This document shows, piece after piece, positions 39,541 to 49,135 of a stretch of 64,000 bases of DNA (positions are counted from its first letter, which is position 1; each line of letters starts with the position of its first letter). The DNA is from Paraburkholderia bannensis NBRC 103871 (GTDB lineage: Bacteria > Pseudomonadota > Gammaproteobacteria > Burkholderiales > Burkholderiaceae), in the NCBI RefSeq assembly GCF_000685015.1, contig NZ_BAYA01000007.1:227106-291105 (forward strand), read 5' to 3'. The position numbers and the translations under genes are program-made. Under the pieces are notes generated by a model that did not search any database, had not been told where the DNA came from, and saw nothing but the letters and a program-made list of their open reading frames with translations.

Positions 39541-40273
39541 TGCTCAAGGGCGCCAGCAACACGCGGAGCCCGTCCGCACTGTTACAAAGTGCTCCCGGCA
39601 ACCGGCAGGACGCGCTCCCTCAGACACGGCGCGGATCCCGGCCACTTCATATCACGTTGCGATACAAAAAAGACGGCGAATTTGCCCGCCCGTACTGTTG
39701 TTTTCATGCCAATTACATATACGCGTAAACGAGCACCGGTAAAAAGCGCGTCAACACACCGCAGATGTATCTGCTTTGTCACAACTTGACAAAGCCAGTT
39801 ACACGGGGTCGAAACGTTAGTTACAGATTAATCCTCATATGTATTAACAAAACACTGGGTACTTCTTACCTGTCAACGTAATTCCTTTCAAACCGTTTAA
39901 TCGGCATATCCTGGCGCAGCAGTCTTTTCCGACCCGTTGCGCATGCATCGACAACACCCCGAAAACCCTGATTTCATGGGCTTTTTCGGCAAACACCCCG
40001 ACCCGTAAGGCTTTGCTGTCGACTGTCACAGAAGCGTCTTGAATCCGCAGAAAAAGTTACCGAAATTATTTGTAACAGCGGCATTATTTTTTTGCGAAGG
40101 GATTGATTTCTGAGATTAGTCCTCATACAATTCGCTCCAACGTGTTACGAGTTGTAACACGTTGTATCAAAGAGTCAGGCGCCACCGTGAATGAGTGGAC
40201 CGACGCAAGAGCCAAAAAAGTTACAACGGCAGCAAATGCCGGGGGGTTAATCGGGGCTTCGGAAAAGAGAGAA
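39541..40273. promoter_or_regulatory. Long AT-rich leader region upstream of flhDC
   Basis: 733 bp without a credible gene and clearly less GC-rich than its surroundings, as usual for a master-regulator promoter. It contains a perfect TTGACA (39786..39791) and a palindrome CAACGTGTTAC-gagtt-GTAACACGTTG (40138..40164), 110 bp before the flhD ATG, a candidate operator or leader hairpin. The open frame from 40103 into flhD lacks FlhD similarity before residue 58. Confidence 0.5.
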
Positions 40274-40594
40274 ATGGACCGTAGCAGCGAGACGCTGGAT
40301 TCAATCCGCGAAATTAATTTGTCGTACCTGATGCTCGCACAGCGCATGCTGCGCGAGGACAAGCCGGTCGGGATGTTCCGCCTGGGCCTGTCGTCGGAAC
40401 TGGCTGATTTGCTTGCTGGTCTGTCACTCGCACAGATCGTCAAGCTGGCTGCTTCCGACCAGCTTCTTTGTCTTTTCCGCTTCGACGACCATGCCATGTT
40501 GTCCGCTCTGACGCAGACGACCCGGCATGCCGACGTGGCGGCCACTCACGCGGCGATCCTGCTTGCAGGTCAGCCGGCTGTGCAATTCGCCTGA
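40274..40594 (+). CDS. flhD: Flagellar master regulator FlhD
   Basis: 106 residues from ATG 40274. IREINLSYLMLAQRMLREDK and MFRLGLSSELADLLAGLSLA followed by ASDQLLCLFRFDDHAML are strongly FlhD. It forms the FlhD4C2 complex that activates class II flagellar promoters. Only a weak purine-rich ribosome site is visible. flhC follows after 10 nt. Confidence 0.95.
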   Translation: MDRSSETLDSIREINLSYLMLAQRMLREDKPVGMFRLGLSSELADLLAGLSLAQIVKLAASDQLLCLFRFDDHAMLSALTQTTRHADVAATHAAILLAGQPAVQFA

Positions 40595-40604
40595 GGGACG
40601 GGTC

Positions 40605-41207
40605 ATGACGACGAACCGCCGCAGCCTCACCGAAGACGCGCAGGAAGTTTTTCGCGCGATCGCGTTGATCGAGCTGGGTGCACGGATGCAGGTGCTGGAG
40701 AGCGAGCTTTCGCTTTCGCGCGACCGCATGATCCGTCTGTACCGCGAGATCCGCGGCGTATCGCCGCCCAAGGGTATGTTGCCGTTCTCGGCGGACTGGT
40801 ACATGACGTGGCTGGCCAACATCCACGCCTCGTTGTTCTACAACACGTACCTGTTCCTCAAGAACGAAGCGCGTTGCTCGCATCTCGACGCGCTCACCAA
40901 GGGGTTCCGGCTGTATCTGGAACACTGCCGCCACAGCGGGACCGAGCCGGTGCTCGACCTCACGCGTGCGTGGACCCTGGTGCGCTTTTTCGATGCGGAG
41001 ATTCTGCAGATGACGCCTTGCTGCCGTTGTGGCGGTAAGTTCGTCGCGCACAAACACGACCTGCAGCACAACGTCGTGTGTGGTGCATGCCAGCCGCCTT
41101 CGCGCGCCGGCAAGACGAAGAAGGCGGCTGCAGCGCGACGGGGCGCAGAGCAGACCGAGAGCAACCTTCCGGTGGAAACGCCGGACGGCATTGCCGAGGC
41201 TGCGTAA
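40605..41207 (+). CDS. flhC: Flagellar master regulator FlhC
   Basis: 200 residues. RSLTEDAQEVFRAIALIELG, MQVLESELSLSRDRMIRLYR, GVSPPKGMLPFSADWYMTW and the zinc site C139-x2-C142 ... C159-x2-C162 are all FlhC. FlhC provides the DNA-binding and Zn(II)-structured part of FlhD4C2. The last ~35 residues are a low-complexity extension. Confidence 0.96.
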   Translation: MTTNRRSLTEDAQEVFRAIALIELGARMQVLESELSLSRDRMIRLYREIRGVSPPKGMLPFSADWYMTWLANIHASLFYNTYLFLKNEARCSHLDALTKGFRLYLEHCRHSGTEPVLDLTRAWTLVRFFDAEILQMTPCCRCGGKFVAHKHDLQHNVVCGACQPPSRAGKTKKAAAARRGAEQTESNLPVETPDGIAEAA

Positions 41208-41266
41208 GCGTAGGAGAGCCAAGATCCGGTCAACCGGACGCAGCAGCAAAGAGACCTAGACGCGAA

Positions 41267-41298
41267 GCCGTCCGGCGCTCCACAGAGGGCCGGACGGC
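41267..41298. terminator. GC-rich hairpin between flhC and mntH
   Basis: GCCGTCCGGC (41267..41276) pairs with GCCGGACGGC (41289..41298) around a 12-nt loop, between two convergent genes. No T-run on either strand, so termination efficiency is uncertain. Confidence 0.45.
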
Positions 41299-41353
41299 GA
41301 AGCGCATTCAGTACCGCCCGCGCTTCACCATCCCGCCTGTTTCCATTCCCGCA

Positions 41354-42679
41354 TCAGTTCCCCAGGAAGGTCTGCCAGACCAGCCACAGGTTCGCCGCCG
41401 TGATCACGGCGAACAGCAGCCATGCGATCAGCCGCGTCGGCAGCCGGTTCACGAACTTGCCCATCAGGGCATGATCGTTCGTCATGCGGATCAGCGGCCA
41501 GAGCGCGAACGGCAGTTGCAGGCTCAGCACCACCTGGCTTGCGACCAGCAGTTTGCCCACCGCGCCGTTGCCCAGCCACCACACGCCGATGAAAGCCGGA
41601 ATCAGCGCCAGTACGCGCGTGATGAGGCGCCGCTGGTAGCAGGGGATCTTCATGCGCAGGAAGCCTTCCATGACGACCTGGCCCGCCACTGTGCCCGTGA
41701 ACGTGGAGCTTTGCCCCGAAGCCAGCAGCGTCACCGCAAACAGCACGGCCGCCGCGCCGCTGCCGACGATGGGAGCGAGCAGCTTGTAGGCATCCTCGAT
41801 TTCGGTCACGCCCGTGTGGCCCGTCGCGTGAAACGCCGCAGCGGCAAGAATCAGGATCGCCGCATTGATGAGCAGCGCGAGCACCAGCGAAACGATGGTG
41901 TCGATGCGCGATAGCCCGATCGCCTGGCCGATGCCCGCATCGTCGCGCTTCACGGCGCGCGTCTGCACGATCGACGAATGCAGATAGAGGTTGTGCGGCA
42001 TGACCGTCGCGCCCAGGATGCCGATGGCCAGATACAGCGGCTCCTGCCCGGCAAGCGCGTGCCACGACGGCAGCGCGCCCGCGAACACCGAGGGCCAGTG
42101 CGGCTTCACGAGCGCCAGCTCGATCACGTAACCCAGCCCGATGGTGGCGATCAGGCCCGCCATGATTGCTTCGAGCGTGCGGAAGTTCTTGCCCTTCAGG
42201 CCGAGCACGATGATCGTGTCAAACGCCGTGAGCGCAATGCCCCACATCAGCGAGCAGCCCAGCAGCAAATGAAACGCGAGCGCGCCGCCCAGCACTTCGG
42301 CGAGATCGCAGGCGATGATCGCGAGTTCGGCCAGCGCCCATTGGCCCAGCACGACGGGTTTGCTGTAGCGCTCGCGCGACAGTTCGGCGAGATCGCGGCC
42401 CGTGACGATGCCAAGGCGCATCGCCAGGCATTGCAGCGCCATCGCCGCGAGGCTCGACAGCACGACGACGAACAGCAGGTTGTAACCGTACTTCGAACCC
42501 GCCTCGATATCGGTGGCCCAGTTGCCGGGATCCATGTAACCGATCGAGACCAGCAGGCCCGGCCCGGCGAATTGCAGGAGCTTCTTCCAGAACGGCGCGC
42601 GCGGCGACACCGCCACGCTGCCTTGTACTTCGGAAGGACAAAACGGCGCCGTCGCCGTGGTCGGTAAGCGGAACTCCAA
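41354..42679 (-). CDS. mntH: Nramp family divalent metal (Mn) transporter MntH
   Basis: 441 residues, 11 transmembrane helices. Helix 1 metal-binding DPGN (SIGYMDPGNWATDIEAG, about 45-61) and helix 6 GATVMPHNLYLHSSIVQTR contain the conserved Asp, Asn and Met ligands. Proton-coupled Mn(II)/Fe(II) uptake at the inner membrane. Start is TTG 42679 with GAGG 9 nt upstream; no in-frame ATG lies before the conserved core. Confidence 0.93.
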   Translation of the reverse strand: MEFRLPTTATAPFCPSEVQGSVAVSPRAPFWKKLLQFAGPGLLVSIGYMDPGNWATDIEAGSKYGYNLLFVVVLSSLAAMALQCLAMRLGIVTGRDLAELSRERYSKPVVLGQWALAELAIIACDLAEVLGGALAFHLLLGCSLMWGIALTAFDTIIVLGLKGKNFRTLEAIMAGLIATIGLGYVIELALVKPHWPSVFAGALPSWHALAGQEPLYLAIGILGATVMPHNLYLHSSIVQTRAVKRDDAGIGQAIGLSRIDTIVSLVLALLINAAILILAAAAFHATGHTGVTEIEDAYKLLAPIVGSGAAAVLFAVTLLASGQSSTFTGTVAGQVVMEGFLRMKIPCYQRRLITRVLALIPAFIGVWWLGNGAVGKLLVASQVVLSLQLPFALWPLIRMTNDHALMGKFVNRLPTRLIAWLLFAVITAANLWLVWQTFLGN

Positions 42680-42800
42680 CGGTGCGATCCTCGAAGGGGT
42701 GAAATGCGCGCGGCGAGGTGGCGTTTACAGCAATTCGAAACGGACTAAAGCGGACTGAAGCCGATTAACGTCGATTTAAAGCGCGCGCGCGATCGATCCC

Positions 42801-44039
42801 TTAAGTGTACAGCGTCGGCTGCGGCAGCTCTCTCAAGAGCGTAAAGCGCCCCACGTCGCGTAGCCGGTAGTCGAGCGGATCGTGCAGCGTATGCACGCGC
42901 GCGTTGCGCCAGAAGCGGTCGAGCGCGAGCGCGGCGTTGGTGGCGCGCGCCCCGCAGGCGTCGAAGAGTTGCTCACCCGCGTCGAGCGCCGCGCGATGCG
43001 CCACGATCTTCGCTTCGGACACCGCGAGCGAAACTTCGGCGCGCGTCGCGGCGTCGAGCGCATCGCCCTGCTCCCAGGCGGCGTCGAGAATCGCGGCGGC
43101 GCGATCGGCCAGCACGGCCGCAGAAAGCGCCTTGATGCGCATTTCGCCGAAACGCTGCTGGAGGTAAGGATCATCGGCCGCGCGCTGCACGCCCGAATTG
43201 ACCCACGGCCGGCCATTGGCCAGCACATACTCGCGCGCCTCTTCCAGCGCGCCTTGCGCAATGCCGACGAACAGGTTCGTCAGCACGAGTTGCGACACCA
43301 GCGTGCGCAGCGACGCACGCGGCGTATCGGGGCGATGCAGCACTTCGGCGGGATGCACTTCGACGGCGTCGAACGAGACCGTGCCGCTATCGGTCTGGCG
43401 CTGGCCGATCGGATCCCAGTCGTCATGCACGGTGATGCCCGCACGCGTGGTCGGCACGACCGCGAACACGGGGTTGCCGGTGGCAGGGTCGTGCCCGCTC
43501 ACGGTCATCATCTGCGAGCCCGTGGTGCCCGAGCAGAAGCCTTTCTTGCCGTGCAATCGCCAGCCACCCTTGCCTTGCGCATCGTCGGCCTGCGCAATGA
43601 GACGCGTATCGAGCGGATTGACGGCATTGCCCCACCACCACCGATGCTCGACGGTGCCTTGCAGCCAGTTCGCGCGCTGCGCGGCGTTGCCCCAGAGATC
43701 GACCGTCGCGACCTGCAGGAACTGGAAGCCGAGCAGATGCGCCAGCGCGCTATCGACGCGGGCGATCGTGCGGATCGTCTCGTAGAGCGTGCCCCAGCGC
43801 GTGCCGTCCTTGCCGAAGCGGCCGCCGAACTCGTGCGGCACCGCGAGCGCAAGCAGCCCCGCGTCGGCGATCCACTGTTTTTCGGCGGCGGCGTGGCCGC
43901 CTGCCAGGTCGCGGCGCGCGGCGCTCGCGCGCAAGGCCTCGATCAGCGTCGCGAGAGGCGCATCGCGGGTTTCCCGCGTCGCCTGCGTCGTGTGTGTCGT
44001 CGATGGAAGGTGCGCCTGCGGCGGCCGTGGATCGTTCAT
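42801..44039 (-). CDS. Acyl-CoA dehydrogenase-like flavoprotein (SfnB/DszC group)
   Basis: 412 residues from ATG 44039. DAGLLALAVPHEFGG, TIRTIARVDSALAHLLGFQF, GWRLHGKKGFCSGTTGSQMM and FDAVEVHPAEVLHRPD match SfnB/DszC-type FMN-dependent monooxygenases that share the acyl-CoA dehydrogenase fold but lack its catalytic Glu. Substrates in this group are organosulfur compounds or sulfones; the exact one here is not evident. Monocistronic. Confidence 0.82.
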   Translation of the reverse strand: MNDPRPPQAHLPSTTHTTQATRETRDAPLATLIEALRASAARRDLAGGHAAAEKQWIADAGLLALAVPHEFGGRFGKDGTRWGTLYETIRTIARVDSALAHLLGFQFLQVATVDLWGNAAQRANWLQGTVEHRWWWGNAVNPLDTRLIAQADDAQGKGGWRLHGKKGFCSGTTGSQMMTVSGHDPATGNPVFAVVPTTRAGITVHDDWDPIGQRQTDSGTVSFDAVEVHPAEVLHRPDTPRASLRTLVSQLVLTNLFVGIAQGALEEAREYVLANGRPWVNSGVQRAADDPYLQQRFGEMRIKALSAAVLADRAAAILDAAWEQGDALDAATRAEVSLAVSEAKIVAHRAALDAGEQLFDACGARATNAALALDRFWRNARVHTLHDPLDYRLRDVGRFTLLRELPQPTLYT

Positions 44040-44249
44040 GCCTGCGTTCCCGAATGAGTTGCGCGGTGCCGGGGCGGCGCGGTGCAAACGCGCTATCCGC
44101 TCCAGCTTCGATCGAACGATGATAGTGGCGCGCGTGCGGGCAGGCTACGAATCGTTTACGCAAATGAAATCGCGGCTGGCGATATGCAATGGCATACCGG
44201 CCAGCCGCGAAGGCACAGCAACGCAGCGATTAGCGATCGCTTATCGCAC

Positions 44250-45839
44250 TTACCGCGACGCGAGCGGTGCAGGCGGCGGCGCGCCGTCCGGCTGCGCGGC
44301 GGGCTTCGCATCGCCCCAGCCGCCGCCCAGCGCGCGGATCAGGTTGACCGTCGCCACGGCCTGCGAGCCTTCCAGGTGGCTTGCCTGCAACTGCGAGACC
44401 AGCACCGAGCGTTCGCTATCGATCACGTTCAGGTAGCTCACCTCGCCCTCCTCGTACTGCGTGCGCGAGAGATGCGCCGCGCGCTGCGACGCGTTCACGG
44501 CATCGTTCTGCTCGCGGATCTGGTCGTCGAGCAGGCGCAGATCGGAGAGGTTGTCCTCGACTTCGCGGAACGCCACCAGCACCTGCTGGCGATACTGCGC
44601 GACATCCTCGTCGTACTTCGCACGCGCCTGGGCGAGGTTGGCCTTGCGGCGGCCGCCGTCGAACAGCGGCACCGTGAGCGCCGTGCCCGCGAGCGGCCCG
44701 AGGAAGAACGCGCGGCTCGACCACATGAACAGGTCGCCCAGGGTCGTCGACTCGTAGCCGAACGCGCCCGTGATATCGAGCTTCGGGAAGAACGCCGATT
44801 TCGCGAGACCCACGCGCGCGTTCGCGGCGGCCATCGCGCGCTCGGCGGCGGCGATGTCGGGGCGGCGTTCGAGCAGTGTCGACGGCAGACCTGCCGGCAC
44901 GCGCGCCGTCACCGGCACGAGCGGCGTCTGCGCGAACGTAAAGTCCGCAGGCGCCTTGCCGAGCAGGATCGCCAGGCTATGTTCCGAAGCCGCGCGCTGA
45001 CGCGCCACGCCCACGGCATCGGCGCGCGCACTCGCGAGTTCGTTGCGCGCCTGGGAAACGTCCAGCTCGCTGATATCGCCTTCCTTGAAGCGGCGCTCGA
45101 CGAGCTTGAGCGCGTCCTCGCGCAGCGTCACAGTGCGGCGGTACAAATCGATATCGCTATCGAACTGGCGCAACTGGAAGTAGTTCTGCGCGACATCGGC
45201 CTGAAGCGACAACTGCACGGAACGGAACAGCGCTTCGCTTTGCTGCGCGTCCGAACGCGCCGCATTCACGTTCGAGCTGACACGGCCGAACAGATCCGCC
45301 TCGTAGCTCGCCGTGCCCTGCGCACGCCAGAGCGTCTGCGTCGGCACCTGGGTGTTCTGCGGCAGATACTGCGAAGCCGGCGAAGCGTGCTCGTAGGTCG
45401 GCCCAAAGCCCGCATCGATCGACGGGAACCACGACGCACGCGCCGCCTGCGTCACGGCGCGCGCCTGCTGCACGCGCGCGGCGGCCGCCTTCAGGTCCTG
45501 GTTGGCGGCCTGCGCCTGATCTTCGAGCTGATTGAGCGTCGGGTCGCCGAACACCGTCCACCACTGGCCGCGGTGCGCGTCGTCGGCGGGCTGCGCGGCC
45601 GTCCACGAACCGGTGTCGTGCGGGCCGAGCGGCTGGTCGGCCTGTGCCTGGCCCGACGTCTGGCCCTGCGTTTGCAGGGGCGCTTCCTTGTAGGCCTTCG
45701 GCACGCCCGCGTCGGGCACCTTGTAGGTCGGCTCGACCGAGCACGCCGCGAGCCATGCGAACAGCGCCACGCCCAGCGCGAGACGCGTGCGCCGCCACAA
45801 CGGGCTGTTCATGCTTTGCGAGAATGAATAGTTAGTCAT
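44250..45839 (-). CDS. opcM: RND efflux outer membrane lipoprotein, NodT/OprM family
   Basis: 529 residues from ATG 45839 (AAGGGA upstream). Signal and lipobox FAWLAAC (Cys33), then WWTVFGDPTLNQLEDQAQAA, ADLFGRVSSNVNAARSDAQQ and LERRPDIAAAERAMAAANAR, all NodT-family landmarks, in two repeats. It forms the trimeric outer membrane channel for CeoAB. Last gene of the efflux operon, 15 nt after ceoB. Symbol by analogy with the Burkholderia ceo locus. Confidence 0.9.
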   Translation of the reverse strand: MTNYSFSQSMNSPLWRRTRLALGVALFAWLAACSVEPTYKVPDAGVPKAYKEAPLQTQGQTSGQAQADQPLGPHDTGSWTAAQPADDAHRGQWWTVFGDPTLNQLEDQAQAANQDLKAAAARVQQARAVTQAARASWFPSIDAGFGPTYEHASPASQYLPQNTQVPTQTLWRAQGTASYEADLFGRVSSNVNAARSDAQQSEALFRSVQLSLQADVAQNYFQLRQFDSDIDLYRRTVTLREDALKLVERRFKEGDISELDVSQARNELASARADAVGVARQRAASEHSLAILLGKAPADFTFAQTPLVPVTARVPAGLPSTLLERRPDIAAAERAMAAANARVGLAKSAFFPKLDITGAFGYESTTLGDLFMWSSRAFFLGPLAGTALTVPLFDGGRRKANLAQARAKYDEDVAQYRQQVLVAFREVEDNLSDLRLLDDQIREQNDAVNASQRAAHLSRTQYEEGEVSYLNVIDSERSVLVSQLQASHLEGSQAVATVNLIRALGGGWGDAKPAAQPDGAPPPAPLASR

Positions 45840-45854
45840 CTTGATCATCCCTTC

Positions 45855-48800
45855 TTACGCATCCACCGTGCTTGCCGGATGACGTGCATTGTTCTTCTGC
45901 GCGACGTGGATCTTGCCGCCCGCGAGCGTGCGCAGCACCACGTAGAACACCGGCGTGAGCAGCAGGCCGAATGCGGTCACGCCCAGCATGCCGAAGAACA
46001 CCGCAATGCCCATCGCGTGACGCATTTCCGAACCCGCGCCCGACGACAGCACGAGCGGCACCACACCCATGATGAAGGCGATCGACGTCATCAGAATCGG
46101 ACGCAGACGCAGACGGCTCGCCTCGATCGCCGCCGACAGCGGCGTATGGCCGTCATGCTCCAGTTCACGCGCGAATTCCACGATCAGGATGGCGTTCTTG
46201 GAAGCCAGCCCCACCAGCACCATCAAGCCGATCTGCGTGAAGATGTTGTTGTCGCCCTGCGTGAGCCACACGCCGGTCAGCGCGCACAGCACGCTCATCG
46301 GCACGATCAGGATCACCGCGAGCGGCAGCGTCAGGCTTTCGTACAGCGCAGCCAGCACGAGGAACACCAGCAACACGCTGATCGGGAACACCCACACGCC
46401 GGCATTGCCCGCGAGCACCTGCTGATACGTGAGGTCAGTCCATTCGAACTTCACGCCGCGCGGCAGCACTTCAGCCGCGATACGTTCCGCCGCCGCCTGC
46501 GCCTGGCCCGACGAGTAACCCGGTGCGGGGCCGCCGTTGATGTCGGCTGCGGTGTAGCCGTTGTAACGCACCACCATTTCGGGGCCGTACGTGGGCGAGA
46601 CCGTCACGAGCGACGAGAGCGGCACCATGTCGCCTGCAGCGTTGCGCGTCTTCAATTGCAGGATGTCGTCGGCCTTCTGGCGGAACGGCGCATCGGCCTG
46701 CACGCGCACCTGGTAGACGCGCCCGAAGCGGTTGAAGTCGTTCACATAGAGCGAGCCGAGGTAAATCTGCATCGTGTCGAACACGTCCGTCACCGGCACG
46801 CCAAGCTGCTTGGCCTTGGTGCGGTCGAGATCGACATTGAGCTGCGGCACGTTGATCTGATAGTTCGAGAACGTCGGCCCCAGTTCCTTCGTCTGCGACG
46901 CGCGCTTCACGAAGTCCTGGGTCGCGCGGTTGAGCTCCTCGTAGCCGAGCGCACCGTGATCCTCCAGTTGCATCTTGAAGCCGCCGAGCGTACCGAGACC
47001 GAGCACCGGCGGCGGCGGGAACACGGCGATAAACGAGTCCTTGATCGCGCCGTACTGCTGGTTCAGCGCGCCCGCAATCGCTCCCGCCGACAGCGCCTTG
47101 CCCTTGCGCTCCTTGAACGGCTTGAGCGTGACGAACACAATGCCCGCGCTCGAACTATTCGTGAAGCCGTTCACCGAAAGACCCGGGAACGCCACGGCGC
47201 TTTCCACGCCAGGCTGCTTGAGCGCGATCGCGCTCATCTCGCGGATCACGGTTTCCGTGCGGTCGAGCGATGCGCCGTTGGGCAACTGCGTGAAGGCGAT
47301 CAGATACTCCTTGTCCTGCGCGGGCACGAAGCCGCCCGGCACGATGCGCCCCATCAACACCGTCGCGCCCAGCAGCACGACATAGACCACGAGCATTGCG
47401 CCCTTGCGGCGCAGCACGCCGTTCACGCCGCGCCCGTAGCTTTCCGAGCCGCGGTGGAAGACCTTGTTGAAGCGCTTGAAAAAGCCGCCCAGCACACGGT
47501 TCATGCCACGCGTGAGCCAGTCCTCCTTCGCATCGTGACCGCGCAGCAAGAGCGCCGACAAGGCAGGCGAAAGCGTGAGCGAATTGAACGCCGAGATCAC
47601 CGTCGAAATGGCGATGGTCATGGCGAACTGCTTGTAGAACTGACCCGTGAGGCCGCTCATGAACGCGAGCGGCACGAACACGGCCACGAGCGTGAGCGCG
47701 ATGGCGATAATCGGCCCGCTCACTTCCTGCATGGCTTTATACGTCGCATCGCGCGCGGACAAACCGCTTGCGATATTGCGCTCGACGTTTTCCACCACCA
47801 CGATCGCATCGTCCACCACGATGCCGATTGCGAGCACCATGCCGAACAGCGACAGCGCATTGATCGAGAACCCGAACGCCAGCAACAGCGAGAACGTCCC
47901 GACGATCGACACCGGCACAGCGATCAGCGGAATGATCGACGCGCGCCACGTTTGCAGGAACACGATCACCACGATCACGACCAGTGCAATCGCTTCGAGC
48001 AGCGTGTGAATCACCGCCTCGATACTGGAGCGCACGAACTGCGTCGGGTCATAGACGATCTTGTAGTCCACGCCTGCGGGCATGTCCTGCTTGAGGTCTT
48101 TCATCGCCGCGCGAACCTGCTCCGAGATCGCGAGCGAGTTCGCACCCGGCGCCTGGTTGATCGCGAGCGCCACGGCGGGCTTGTTATCGAGCAGCGAACG
48201 CAGGCCATATTCCGAAGCCGCGAGTTCGATCCGCGCGATATCGCGCAGGTAGGTCACGCCGCCGTCGGCATTGGTCTTGACGATGATGTCGCCGAATTCG
48301 CTTTCCGTACGCAGACGGCCGCGCGCGTTCACGTTCAGCTGCAACGGCGTGCCAGGCACGCTAGGCGATGCGCCGATCACACCGGCCGCCACCTGCACGT
48401 TCTGCTCGCGAATCGCGTTGACCACGTCCTGCGCGGTGAGATTGCGCTGCGCCACTTTCTGCGGGTCGAGCCATACGCGCATGGCGTAGTCGCCCGAACC
48501 CCACAACTGCACCTCGCCCACGCCCTGGATGTTGGACAGGCGATCCTTGACGTTGAGCAGCGCATAGTTGCGCAGATACGTCATGTCGTACTGATTGTTC
48601 GGCGAGATCAGGTGCACCACCATCGTGAGCGTCGGCGAGCTCTTGATGGTCGTGATGCCCAGACGCTGCACGTCTTCTGGCAGACGCGGCAACGCCTGGT
48701 TCACGCGGTTCTGCACGAGCTGCGTGGCCTTGTCCGGGTCGGTGCCCAGACGGAACGTGACGGTGAGCGTGAGATTGCCGTCGCTATTGGCCTGCGACTG

Positions 48801-49040
48801 CATGTACAGCATGTTCTCGACGCCGTTGATCTGCTCTTCGAGCGGCGCGGCCACCGCTTCGGCGATCACCTTCGGGTTCGCGCCAGGATATTGCGCGTGG
48901 ACGACCACCGAGGGCGGCACGACCTCGGGGTACTCGGAGATCGGCAACTGGAACAGCGCGATCACGCCGGCCAGCAGGATCAGCACGGACAGCACGCCCG
49001 CGAAGATCGGCCGGTCGATGAAGAATTTCGATATGTTCAT
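45855..49040 (-). CDS. ceoB: RND multidrug efflux permease (AcrB/CeoB/BpeF type)
   Basis: 1061 residues. MNISKFFIDRPIFAGVLSVL at the N-terminus; GIVVDDAIVVVENVERN in helix 4 with the proton-relay Asp pair; TFRLGTDPDKATQLVQNRV and VPLSSLVTV in the porter domain; SIAFIMGVVPLVLSSGAGSE near the end. It is full-length. Proton-driven export of hydrophobic drugs; in Burkholderia the matching pumps remove chloramphenicol, trimethoprim and fluoroquinolones. The huge opposite-strand frame here is a shadow. Confidence 0.95.
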   Translation of the reverse strand: MNISKFFIDRPIFAGVLSVLILLAGVIALFQLPISEYPEVVPPSVVVHAQYPGANPKVIAEAVAAPLEEQINGVENMLYMQSQANSDGNLTLTVTFRLGTDPDKATQLVQNRVNQALPRLPEDVQRLGITTIKSSPTLTMVVHLISPNNQYDMTYLRNYALLNVKDRLSNIQGVGEVQLWGSGDYAMRVWLDPQKVAQRNLTAQDVVNAIREQNVQVAAGVIGASPSVPGTPLQLNVNARGRLRTESEFGDIIVKTNADGGVTYLRDIARIELAASEYGLRSLLDNKPAVALAINQAPGANSLAISEQVRAAMKDLKQDMPAGVDYKIVYDPTQFVRSSIEAVIHTLLEAIALVVIVVIVFLQTWRASIIPLIAVPVSIVGTFSLLLAFGFSINALSLFGMVLAIGIVVDDAIVVVENVERNIASGLSARDATYKAMQEVSGPIIAIALTLVAVFVPLAFMSGLTGQFYKQFAMTIAISTVISAFNSLTLSPALSALLLRGHDAKEDWLTRGMNRVLGGFFKRFNKVFHRGSESYGRGVNGVLRRKGAMLVVYVVLLGATVLMGRIVPGGFVPAQDKEYLIAFTQLPNGASLDRTETVIREMSAIALKQPGVESAVAFPGLSVNGFTNSSSAGIVFVTLKPFKERKGKALSAGAIAGALNQQYGAIKDSFIAVFPPPPVLGLGTLGGFKMQLEDHGALGYEELNRATQDFVKRASQTKELGPTFSNYQINVPQLNVDLDRTKAKQLGVPVTDVFDTMQIYLGSLYVNDFNRFGRVYQVRVQADAPFRQKADDILQLKTRNAAGDMVPLSSLVTVSPTYGPEMVVRYNGYTAADINGGPAPGYSSGQAQAAAERIAAEVLPRGVKFEWTDLTYQQVLAGNAGVWVFPISVLLVFLVLAALYESLTLPLAVILIVPMSVLCALTGVWLTQGDNNIFTQIGLMVLVGLASKNAILIVEFARELEHDGHTPLSAAIEASRLRLRPILMTSIAFIMGVVPLVLSSGAGSEMRHAMGIAVFFGMLGVTAFGLLLTPVFYVVLRTLAGGKIHVAQKNNARHPASTVDA

Positions 49041-49135
49041 GGGTCGCTCTTTGATTCGGATGACTAACTGGATGCGAGGATCGCGCAGGCTGCGCACTTC
49101 GCCCTGCGACTACGCTGCCTGCGAAACGCCGCGCT

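Noticed and set aside
40103..40273. 57-residue N-terminal extension of FlhD
   Set aside because: FlhD similarity begins at the ATG 40274; the extension has no known counterpart and covers the palindrome.
45879..49067. 1062-codon open frame on the plus strand
   Set aside because: It is the antisense shadow of the RND permease gene; product is His/Arg-rich without any domain, an effect of GC-biased codons.
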